Positions 1 through 9,322 of a stretch of 64,000 bases of DNA are shown one piece after another. The stretch lies in contig QCXZ01000064.1 in the NCBI GenBank assembly GCA_025024175.1, forward strand, positions 52,287,325-52,351,324, given 5' to 3'. Source of the stretch: Rhyzopertha dominica (lineage: Eukaryota > Arthropoda > Insecta > Coleoptera > Bostrichidae). A program made the translations under genes and the position numbers. The stretch's first letter is position 1. Each line of letters starts with the position of its first letter. The notes under the pieces are model-generated. The model was not told where the DNA came from. It saw only the letters and a program-made list of their open reading frames with translations, and did not search any database.

Positions 1-109
1 GGCATCCTCTTCGCACAAGCATTCCTCCTTTGATATGGTGACGCTATCGGGAGTGCCTATTTGCCCCAACACATAGTTGTTAGGCAATAAGATACTGGCA
101 AGGACGTAT
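1..109 (-). CDS. Candidate internal host-gene exon, cut by window edge
   Basis: On the minus strand a pyrimidine-rich tract ending TTCTTATTACAG (complement of 110-121) is a good 3' splice acceptor. Directly after it one frame stays open for 36 codons to the window edge, while the other two frames contain stops. The peptide begins YVLASILLPNNYVLGQIG and ends with an acidic, cysteine-containing stretch (SKEECLCEEDA). One nucleotide precedes the first full codon, so the intron would split a codon. I do not recognise the family. If real, the rest of the gene lies left of the window and earlier exons could lie at higher coordinates here or beyond, so part of this window could be intron. The open frame is short enough to occur by chance; the splice signal is what raises it. 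Confidence 0.4.
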
Positions 110-378
110 CTGTAATAAGAAATAGAACGTAAGTACGTCTGGGATCCTTTGAACAAACCGGCGTGGGTGAGAGGGTTTGAACATAGTGTTTAGTGCAAGA
201 ACGAAGAGATTTATCAATCCCACGAGTGTCTCAATTTTTAAGACTAATCCATGCTGTATAAGATTTATTTAAAAAATCCTGTGACTATATATTCATTTTT
301 AATGCTCCTAAGATTACCCTTTTTATTATTCCACTTGTATTCTTTAACTTTCTCTACGGGGTGATCAGTTAAGGCTTG

Positions 379-476
379 ACATCGTGCTAGAATCTTGCGG
401 AAATTTTGTTTTAAATAAATATGGCTACACAGATTTCACATATTACGAATGACGTAACTTTGATGCTAGGTGGCGC
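379..476 (+). repeat. Dispersed repeat D, copy 1
   Basis: This block shares order and wording with 4217-4304: ATCGTGCTAG, CTTGC, TATGG.CACACAGATTTCA, ACGTAACT and GCTAGGTGGCG recur in both at similar spacing. It is a short, diverged repeat in direct orientation. The two copies bracket the Jockey-like LINE relic at 2975-4014, but no exact duplication ties them to it. A small open frame from 421 overlaps the repeat and looks like chance. Confidence 0.6.
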
Positions 477-490
477 ATTTAGGCTGACAT

Positions 491-1896
491 ATAATGGATC
501 GTCTCTTCTTCCAAAAAGATGCAATACAATGCTTTTGAATAGCTTTTATAGTTGTTATGACAACAACAACAGGATGGATAGAACCTTCAAATCTTCAAAA
601 TGGCATAACTCCAGAACGGTTTAGCGAATTCAATGAGTGGTGGCTAGTTTTAAAGTAAATTTTACTGTTTTTAATATAATCTTAATACATTATAATTTAT
701 TACAACTGTTTGACAACGGGAGGCGTTAATTATGAAAATGTTGTCTCATTATTATGAGTTTACAGGAAAACCGAATATTATACTTTCCTTAAAATCCAAC
801 GTAATTTTTTCTTTAAAAATTAATCCTAGCATGTCTTCTAGAAGCTGTTTAATTCTATATAAAACCTCTTAATTTTGGGTCGAGGTAAAACAAAATATCG
901 ATTAGAATGGCCAGACCCAAAACTTTCCACATTTGCATAAGCTCCAGGTTAAGGCTTATATAAACTAACACCCATTCTTAGGTTAATAAGGGGAGCCAGA
1001 TTTTATATTCGTTTTAGAATTACCCAGAGCCACCCATTAAAAAAGTTTAAACAACATGTGTGGTAGCTTGACACGTAATTTTACAGTTGCTTTCATTTTT
1101 TATGAAACCATGTTTTTCAAATTTGAACGATCATTTTCTTAAATCATGAAATTGTTCCAGACGTTCATTCATAACTGTCATTTCGGAAGTTTTTTTGTGG
1201 TATGGGTTGCGTTAAAAGTAGTAATATTATTATTTTTTACACAGTTTCGATTTGGCTCCATAATGGTTTATATTAGGCAACAAAGAACTGAACTTGTAAA
1301 ATTCTACTATTGAAAGAACACAAGTATCAGTGTGATTGCTACACGTTTCTGTCACAAACAAAAAAACCCACGATTGTGAACATCCTATTCGAAATGACGC
1401 GATTTAAGTGGCTTTTCTTGGTCATCAATGGGTAACATTAATTTCACTCATACAAAACAAAGCTTTTCCAACAATGAAACGACGATTATCTGGATAGATG
1501 TTTACAGTTTTGAGTTTTACAAGTAAAATCTAATGAGCGTTTGAGTAGTGATCTGGGCTTTATTTTACAACATTTGTATATCTCATGAATGTGCGTGTTT
1601 GAAAGTTTAATTGAACAGGCACAATTGCCGTTATTACACTAAAACCAACTTACATTTTCCAGTCACAGTCAGAAAAATAGAACTTCATACTCTATATTGT
1701 CTCGCAAGGAAGATTTAACATCAGCTACTGAACGAAAATAAAAATCTTCAAGAGGATCTTTGTAATTCTGAATTTTTAACATGTACCCAAACCTGAATAC
1801 TGTCGAATTCTAACTTTTCTTCTCAAATCACTTGAATATGGATTTATGATTACTCATACTTCCTTGCATTTGTTGTTATTGTTTTTAAGTAAAGTA
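491..1896. other. No recognisable gene
   Basis: A+T-rich sequence with frequent stops in all frames. I see no coding similarity, no strong inverted repeat and no RNA gene. Confidence 0.5.
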
Positions 1897-2086
1897 GTTG
1901 TCCTGATTCGAGTCTAAAGGCCGTCGTCGGTTGGAATTGCTTCTTAACATTTCGCTAGCACGAGTGGCAAACTTCTTCAGAGCACCGGAGATGGAAGGAC
2001 CTCTGAAGAAGCTCACCACTCGTGCTAGCGAAACGTTAGGAAGCAATTACAACCGACGATAGCATTTAGACCCGAATCAGGACAAC
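1897..2086. repeat. Near-perfect hairpin with PLE-like CGAAACGTTAG motif
   Basis: Arms 1897-1982 and 2001-2086 are inverted copies with few mismatches, around an 18-base loop. They run from GTTGTCCTGATTCG to CTTCTTCAGAG and back. The right arm carries CTGAAGA, then GCTAGCGAAACGTTAGG. CTGANGA followed by CGAAAC is the order of conserved core segments in hammerhead ribozymes, which Penelope-like elements carry in their terminal repeats. The stem II position is imperfect, so activity is doubtful. Related CGAAACGT blocks occur near 8.0, 8.38, 14.8, 18.5, 36.8 (minus), 50.8 (minus) and 57.5 kb, two beside PLE coding relics. I infer a PLE terminal-repeat remnant in head-to-head form. Confidence 0.6.
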
Positions 2087-2960
2087 AGCTCATCACCTGG
2101 TGGCGAAAGCCCTAACCAATTCGTCAGGTAGTGAGTCAGTAGTCGAAACATGTAAGGCAGCCTTCAACTACATCTAGTGTTTTTTTCTAAAATTCGTTAA
2201 ATTCTTAGCTACTGAAAGCAAATGCCGACGCACAAATAAAGTATACCTAATTGCATAAATCTCAAATCCACTAGCTCACGATTTCCAGTCTGTGGCTCGC
2301 AATATGGAAGTTGGGATAGTGCAAAATGTGTAATACTTACATTTTAATGGCTATCGTACATTCGAAGTCACTTTTACGGTATTTTACAATAATTTGAAAC
2401 TGTTAATAAAGTAAACCATAAACCGTATTTTGGAGATGGTGTAGGAAAGCTCCTAGCGCAGTTTTACATTCATTCTCGATTCGATAACGGGAAATTTGAA
2501 TGAAAAAGCGTGTTTATTTTTGCAGAATAAGGTAAATAAATTTGTATGAGTACATCTGTGCAACGAGATAGCTTACCTTAATGTACGAATATTTGATACT
2601 GTATTTACATTCGCCCGGCATTAGTGGAAGAGCTAGTGCTATTACAACGAAAAAATTGCGCAGCGTATTTTTCACTACGCATTAACTTGACCGAAGAAAC
2701 CATTTCTGTTGGTCAATGCGAGTCTGCTTTAATTTTTCTGAAGAACCTAATGATTTTGTCAGATATATACGTAAAAGAAAGAAAATCATTGTTTCTGAAT
2801 ATTTGGCAACATTTTCACATTTTTTATTTTTACCAAATACCACAATTTCAACCGCCAAGCGGCTAAATTAAAACGGTAAAAAAATAAAACGTGTCATAAG
2901 TATACATAGGTACAGTGAAGTATGTTGTGGGAAAATGATTTATATATATTATATACTTTA
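2087..2960. other. No recognisable gene
   Basis: A+T-rich. An 80-codon open frame at 2624-2866 has no motif I recognise. The stretch ends in a TA-rich run at about 2940-2960 beside the 3' end of the LINE relic. Confidence 0.4.
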
Positions 2961-2974
2961 CTTTACTATTTAAC

Positions 2975-4014
2975 AATAATAAAGTTTATTTCCAACAGGT
3001 TAGCTCCCAATTACAGGAAATTGCGCCATGTAACACGCAGTTTAACTTAAAAAATAATCTATGAAAGAAACATAATATGAAAATTAAATAAAGCCTAACT
3101 GAAACTTCTCATCTATAGCATTCATTGTCGATCACTTGCCCAACAATAGAAGTGAGCGAATCAAAGTGAATATCACAAGAATTAGAAATACGATTAAAAT
3201 AAGAACACATAAGATTGATTGGCGATCGAAGTGAAACATACCATATCATACCGTTAACATCATATTGACAGTTAACTATATTGTGCTTTCTGGAGAAGTA
3301 GAGAACAAAACATTTGGAAACACTGAGATTTAAGCGATTAGTAAGACACAATGTATTTAGATAATTAAGATCATTTTTAAGTGAGACAGTCATTTGGAGA
3401 AGTTATAGTATTGAATAATTTAAGATCATCAGCAAAGATGAGGTTCAGACTTTTAAGTGAGCCAGGAAGATCATTTATGTACATAAGAAACAGAAAACGG
3501 CCCAGATTCGATCTGTCAATGAATTGTTTGAGTGTTTCAGAACGTCACAAATTTCATCCTCAGAGATGCAGTCCAGACGAATAGAAGTGGGGTAGGATTT
3601 GGACTTAACGTTAATATTTGAGTCAGAATCATTATATACATTACTGAAGAAAGTAGCAAAGGCATTTACAATACCTTGTGGGTTGGATAGCTCCAGATTA
3701 CTATACGTCATAACGCCAGGAATTCTAGTGTTACCCTTTTTAGACTGAATAAAAGACCATAGCTCACTTGTATCGGTAGAAATTCCAGCTTCAACAGTAG
3801 ACAAGTAATCCTTGTAAGCCGAGGCAATTAATTTTTTTGTTTTGTAGCAGAGCTGCCTGAACACGTCGTAATATCGTTGAGATCTGAATCTCTTATATTG
3901 TTTAAATATCTTGGATTTTTCACGGATACAGTTGATAATCTCAAAAGAAAACCACGGAGGATATCGACGCCGTGACCGAGATGAAGTGAACCTGGGAATA
4001 TACATCTTGAACAC
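2975..4014 (-). pseudogene. Jockey-like non-LTR retrotransposon, internally deleted
   Basis: Read on the minus strand from 4014, a 179-codon frame matches the endonuclease-RT linker and RT start of Jockey-type LINEs: PPWFSFEIINCIREKSKIF, then ELWSFIQSKKG, then NAFATFFSNVYNDSDSN and SEDEICDVLKHSNNSLTD. Normally a GPDGIP-type motif and a long RT segment follow. Instead the sequence jumps at about 3500 to the box before the active site (NLGRFLFLMYINDLPGS), in a shifted frame. The catalytic FADD lies at 3425-3436, followed by the palm/thumb (LNYLNTLCLTNRLNLSVSKC) at 3393-3300. It ends after a VIDNECYR segment, and a minus-strand AATAAA sits at 2985-2990, suiting a LINE 3' end. The N-terminal endonuclease is absent. 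The deletion and frameshifts make it dead. Confidence 0.8.
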
Positions 4015-4216
4015 TCTATTTCATGTATCATAATATGCATCACAAGCTAGATTAACATATATATTTACATGAAATGCAATTCAAACCACCTGCTAAATAC
4101 GCATCTCACGCCCTTAAATAAACCACTTATCTCAATAGTAAAATCAAAAATGTAATATAAACAAATTCCATTCTCATACCACACAACACCGTATCTATCT
4201 ACAAGCTGCATCTTGG

Positions 4217-4304
4217 AATCGTGCTAGGGTCTTGCAATTATTTTTGTTAATATGGTCACACAGATTTCATTATGGAGTACGTAACTGTCCCGCTAGGTGG
4301 CGTG
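4217..4304 (+). repeat. Dispersed repeat D, copy 2
   Basis: Second copy of the repeat at 379-476, in direct orientation and ending at the same GCTAGGTGGCG word. It lies just upstream of the LINE tail at 4358. Confidence 0.6.
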
Positions 4305-4357
4305 GAAATTTTATTTATTCCATTGAAAGAAGTGGAAATCAAGAAGTGGAAATAAAC

Positions 4358-4804
4358 TAACGAATTCAGAACGCAGTGAAAGCTCAACAAGCTTTGTACA
4401 AAAGCCTCATATACAAAAAAGAAGTTTCTGTAGAAACGAAGCTAAGTGTGTACAAAACAGTCTGCCGGCCTATCTTAACGTATGGATGTGAATCATGGGT
4501 GTTGACAAGGAGCCAGAAAAGCAAACTACAAGCAATGGAAAGGAAATACCTTAGAGGAGTAATGGGAATAACTAAAAGAGACAGAATAAGAAACAATCAG
4601 ATACGAGAACATCTGAAGGTGCAGCCATTATTGGACTTCATTGAAACAAGACAGGTTGCGTGGTGGGGATATTTAATCCGAATGAATGCAGACAGACAGG
4701 TCAGAAGAGTATGGGAAGCCAAAACTAGAGAAGTGAGAAGAAGGGGAAGACCAAGGAACACATGGGACAGTAACATGGCTGAAATTTTAAAGTTTAAACA
4801 TTAG
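4358..4804 (+). pseudogene. LINE reverse transcriptase C-terminal region, 5'-truncated
   Basis: The frame is open from about 4358 (RIQNAVKAQQALYKSLIYKK, just before the first ATG) to a stop at 4804. It shows the C-terminal signature of many insect non-LTR RT proteins: VYKTVCRPILTYGCESWVL, a KSKLQAMERKYLRGVMGI segment, RDRIRNNQIREHL, then WWGYLIRM and a basic REVRRRGRPRNTWD motif. The RT catalytic domain and endonuclease are missing, as expected from 5' truncation at insertion. It runs opposite to the Jockey relic at 2975-4014 and looks like a different clade (RTE-like or related; clade uncertain). The frame is intact over about 148 codons, so it is younger or less decayed than its neighbours. 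Confidence 0.8.
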
Positions 4805-4983
4805 CAATACGACCGTATTAACAATTTACGACTACAAAAACAACGTGTGCAGTATGATGCTTGGTGTTAGACGCTATGTAAAGGACTAATTTGTTATACA
4901 GTTTGCAATAATAACTTACTATTCACAAAAAAACAAACATGAAGGTTAACCTAATATATTATATTAATATATATAATAATATA

Positions 4984-6119
4984 GCTATATTAGTGCTGAC
5001 GGCCATTTTTCTGCGGTACGTCAAGTTCTGGATTCTGACAAACCGAGTTGTCATAACGTGCATAACGGACCTCATTGTTAGGTGCAATTTTGTGACTTTA
5101 AAAGAATATTTAGAAGTGTTACTGTGCTTATTTGGGTAGCTTACATTCTTTAGTTTTTCTTCACAAGTATTACAAACCGAAATTACATTTCGTTTAGATC
5201 CTGGATCAAAACAAACCAGGTTGTCATAACGCGCATAAGGGAGTTCAGTGTTTGGTGCAATTTTTTAGTGTTAAAACAATATTTTAAAGTGTTACTGTGT
5301 ATGTTCGAGTAGCTGACACTCCTTCGCTTTACTTAGCAAGTATTACAAACGTAAATTACATTTGCTTACAATGTAGGTATTGACGAAAAGCTTAACCTAC
5401 AATAAGTGTGTGTGTAGAGCATCACAATTTACATTTTGTACCAGAAGATGGTAACGTGCTAGGTCCCTAGATGTTCTTGTTATAATGAGAGAGAAACGTA
5501 TAAACTTTAAGCACTTATTGTAGATTGTCTTTCAACGATAGATTGCAATTTAATGTAGTTTCGGTTTGTAATACTTAATGAATAATACTAAGGTATGTAA
5601 ACCACTCAAACATACACAGTAACACTTCATAATATTGTATTATACTATAATTTTGCTCTGAACATTGAGTGTTACTGTGTATTTTTAGTGATTTATATTC
5701 CTTCGTATAATTTAGTATTACAAACCAATATTGTTTAAAAGCAACCTTAAAAAATGCTGTAAAGGTTACACGTTTCTCTCTCATTATAACGGGAACATCC
5801 AGGGACCCAACCCATTACTATTTTGTGGTAAAACTTGTAAATTGTAATGCTCCACACACGTACTTAGTATATGTTCAGCTTTTCAATAATATATTATATC
5901 TAAATGTAATTTCGGNTTGTAATACTTGCTAAGTAAAGCGAAGTAGTGTAAGCTATTCAAACATACACAGTAACACTTAAAATATTCTTTAACACCAAAA
6001 AATTACGCCAAACGCTGAACTCCCTTACGCACATTATGACAACTAAGTAGGTTGGTTTGGATCCGGGATCTTGACGTATCGCAGCAAAATGGCCGACATC
6101 TACGTCACACTAATATAGC
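4984..6119. mobile_element. 1.1 kb foldback (long inverted repeat) element, copy 1
   Basis: The ends pair: GCTATATTAGTG with GGCCATTTTTCTGCGGTACG on the left, and the matching inverse GCAGCAAAATGGCCGAC with CACTAATATAGC on the right. The arms cover about 4984-5500 and 5760-6119. Inside, a ~75 bp module (GTGTTACTGTGTATGTT...TTAGCAAGTATTACAAAC) recurs at about 5117 (+), 5289 (+), 5552-5632 (-), 5667 (+) and 5907-5983 (-). A longer module with GTTGTCATAACG and GGTGCAATTTT is also duplicated. There is no coding capacity: open frames at 4939 and 5575 fall in the repeats. This is the architecture of a non-autonomous foldback DNA element. A relative with the same ends lies at 53519-54702. Target duplication is unclear in TA-rich flanks. 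Confidence 0.75.
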
Positions 6120-7135
6120 GTATACTGCAACTCATTGTCCGTATTTTTGCACTAAAATGCCGGATGAAACAAAATCATAGAAATCGAATAGGTTTGATCC
6201 CGTCTACTACATAAACATTTCAATTTACCGCTGCTATTTTGCACTAAAATGGCGGACAATTGCGGTACCTTATCTATCTAGTAACTTTAATTTATTCTCT
6301 TAAACTTGATATCCTGCTATAGAAAGAAAAATGTTGTATTATACACGACGACAGAGATTTCTTTATCGCATTGAATAATAAATTAGGAACTGCTAAAAAG
6401 TCTATTATTCATCATTAATAGAAGCATGTTACGATGGTACAAAGTCCGAAAACCTATAATAAATGGTGGCCTACGTTTTAAAACTATAAACAAAGGAGCA
6501 AACGTTTCCTTAGTAGTCTGCTCTTAATCAATGTTTGAAAAAGTTCCATATTTTAGACGATCACACCATGGGATTCATTATCGCACGTCACTTTTCCTGC
6601 GAAAGAGCGCTCTGCACTCAGCTAGTCCATCAATTACTCCACTTAAATTAGTTTGCCCTGTCACTGCCGGAGCTAATCATAAAACTTAGTATCAGTTGCA
6701 GCACACAATGGCATTCTCAGACCCTCTATTGTCTGCTAAATTCTGCTGTATCGCAGGCAGCACGTGTTCGCTTGGAGCATCGTTAGTGTTTCGATGTTTT
6801 TCATCATCCCCACTCGACTTAGCGGTAGCCCTTGGAATCATATATCGATTTTATAGCTATCCGAGGACATTTTTTTGTCTTGCACCTCCAAAGATGACCC
6901 TTCCCGATCGTACATCATATTGAGAATTCGATGCCCTTTTGTATAATAGGGTTTGGTAAAAACCTGCGACGTATAGTTCGATATTCAAATTAATGTACGT
7001 GCAACGAGCATTTGCTACTTTAAAAGCATGCTTTGGGGATTCCCAATAAGACAGAGCCGAAGGAGTATTTGCTGTAAAGTTTCTTCTACAACACGAAATA
7101 ATTGTCAACTCCATTCCAGAGTAAGGATATTCCAA
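6120..7135. other. No confirmed gene; weak minus-strand open frames
   Basis: The phrase GCACTAAAATG.CGGA occurs twice (about 6149 and 6241), suggesting a small tandem duplication next to the foldback. A minus-strand 92-codon frame at 6857-7135, continuing past two stops to about 6690, has a protein-like composition but matches no family I know. Confidence 0.3.
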
Positions 7136-7153
7136 GGTCAGGTCAGGTCAGGT
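7136..7153 (+). repeat. Short (TCAGG)n run
   Basis: AGGTCAGGTCAGGTCAGGT gives just over three pentamer units with the G-rich strand on plus. TCAGG is the telomere repeat of Tribolium and many other beetles. Two longer runs of the opposite strand lie at 18.3 and 19.0 kb. Confidence 0.7.
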
Positions 7154-8193
7154 TTGACAGTGATCAAAAGAGATGCACAATATAGTTNAACAAGATAGTA
7201 AAGAAGTTGGGAGATACTAAATTTAGACTGATCCATACAGTAAAATAAATGCCGCTGTATAAACAACGGGTTAAATATCAATTGTTTTTTCCTTTCTCGC
7301 ACGGGTCTAGAGCCTGCAACGTAAACTAGTTCACAAACAGCTTCAGGACGGTACCTGTACTACAAGTTTTAAGAAGGTAAGAATTATTTTGCAAGAGAAT
7401 TTTTACCAACACTGGTTGACCAGTTGTTGATGGAAAACACATTTATGTTATAATAGCATGAAAAGAGAAGTGACTAGAATTTTGAAAAAAGGCAAGAATA
7501 AGCCAGCAACACCTTAGGTAGATAATATAAAAGCTAGAAATATGAACAGAAAAACGTGGTGTTTAAGATATGAAAAANAGCACACTGGACAAGAGAAACA
7601 AACCTTGCTAAAGCAAAAAGTAAAGTGTAAAAAACCGACAATCTGAAGAAACTGGAAACGGCNCTGGAAAAATATAAATGGAGGATATGATAGGGTTTAA
7701 ACTTTAAAAAACTCAAGAAAATTTACAGGGAAGTTCAACAAGACCTTAGATTAGTAGCAGAAATGATCTACATTAAAAGCTGACATTAGTGAGTTGAATG
7801 CTGCCTATACAGATATTTTAGAAAAATTGACCAAAAGCAGATTACGTGTGCGGTCATCCTGTATGTCACGGACACAACATTGACAGTTAAAGCATATGTT
7901 TTTAAAAGAAGATGAATGTGTAAAACATGTGAATAGTGCTTTTAATACCGTTAATTTGCTAGGTAAGAGTGAATGTATTTTAATTGTTTTTGCACTAAAG
8001 AGGCCCACCGAGAAATAGGGGCGAAACGTCGCAATCAAGCAAAGGAGTAAATAGCGTATCGATTTATTTGAATGATATAAAGGCCCAAATGCCAAAAATC
8101 TCGTCAAACTTCAGTTTATTTTTTATTATATTAAAATAATAAGTAAGTTTGTATTCGCTTTTGTTGTGGAACTCGTGTTTTTTGTGGGAATAG
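7154..8193. other. No recognisable gene; PLE-like motif near 8010
   Basis: A+T-rich, with single N bases at about 7188, 7578 and 7663. Near 8000-8030 the words GGCCCACCGAG and GGGGCGAAACGTCGCAATC resemble the CGAAACGTC segment seen in the PLE tails at 50.8 and 57.5 kb, suggesting a degraded PLE terminal-repeat piece. The 100-codon minus frame over it (7805-8107) is likely chance. Confidence 0.35.
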
Positions 8194-8428
8194 GTTCCAA
8201 TAATATGTGACGAATAATTTAGTGTTTTTCACTACGTTTCAGACAAAAGACGAGAAATCACAGTGAAGAGCACGAGGACACACGCTAATCAAATGAAACA
8301 AATAAAACAGAAACCATATGGACGATTGTTAAGACAAGATTAAATAAAACCACCCAAGGAAGACCGAACGGGAAAGGGGTCGAAACGTAGTGAAAAACAC
8401 TAAATAATTCGTCACATATTATTGAAAC
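8194..8428. repeat. Hairpin with 47-bp arms, PLE-like
   Basis: Arms 8194-8240 (from CCAATAATATGTGACG to TTTTTCACTACGTTTC) and 8382-8428 are inverted copies with very few mismatches, separated by about 140 bases. The right arm starts within TCGAAACGTAGTG, the CGAAACGT-type word shared with the PLE-linked hairpins. I infer a PLE terminal-repeat remnant; function is not shown. Confidence 0.6.
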
Positions 8429-9185
8429 TTTTTTGTGACTATGACAATCATTCTTGTTCATTCTTTCTAAAAGCATAGCTTCTGAATGTATTTATTTCGA
8501 TCTGTCAATTTTCCCTTATAAGGAATACTTACTATGAGAACAATGTTAAATTTTGACAAAAATTCGTAGAAACAATCAACACAGTAAAACAAAAATTATT
8601 TGCTCATTAGTGAGATAAATAAAGCGTAAGATTGAAGGAACTCATGAAAATGTTATTGCTCATAACTAAGTTCTTTTACCTCCTCTTCTATGAAGCACAC
8701 TATCAAGAGCTATGCAGACATATTGCACGTTTTTTCATGTGTGACCGCACCAGCAACATCATCATCGTTCCTCTGCGGTAAATGTAGTAAGTTGCAAAAC
8801 GTTTCTGTGTTTCGACTGTACAGCTATATGAAATTTTGCCCTTTTGATGTTAAAATTGAATTAGAAAACTCTGGGGAGACGGTGAAGTTTAGCGATTTGT
8901 TTTCAGTCTAATTTGCATGCGGAAAGCGAAGCGCAGCTTTTATTGCCTTTTCCATGTTGATGAATTTGTCTTTATGAAAAGCCAAGGGTTTGGATATTGT
9001 CGACTGCCTTCTTTCAACTTTAGGGTTAAAAGTTTTGAGTAGTCCTGATATGCGAAAGTCTTTGTTTTTGGTTTTGCAGTAGTAATTTCAAAACAATCAA
9101 GTGTTTTATACGATTCGGTGAAATTAGGTAGAGAAATACCTATGTGTACAGATAAAATATATTAACGTGTTCTATATTTTAAATT

Positions 9186-9322
9186 GAAGTATGCAGTTGC
9201 ATGCCAATTTGTCAGGCTACAGGTCACTTCCATTAGGAAGTAGTACCCGTTATGGCAGCTAGGTGGCTTTGTCATCATGTCAGTGTAATGCTGACAGATG
9301 GCGTTGCCACCCTAAATTCTTA
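9186..9322 (+). repeat. Dispersed repeat C, copy 1
   Basis: It shares a long, well-conserved block with 19866-19970, including CCAATTTGTCAGGCTACAGG, CTTCC.TTAGGAAGTAG and GGCAGCTAGGTGGCTTTGTC. Its right part (ATGCTGACAGATGGC and CTAAATTCTTA) matches, inverted, the insert at 53634-53818. It is a multi-copy non-coding element of unassigned class. Confidence 0.8.

Noticed and set aside
421..624. 67-codon open frame near the left edge
   Set aside because: Its first part lies in dispersed repeat D; no protein similarity.
6690..7135. Minus-strand open frames with protein-like composition
   Set aside because: No family motif recognised, two stops in the middle, no splice support; kept only as a note.
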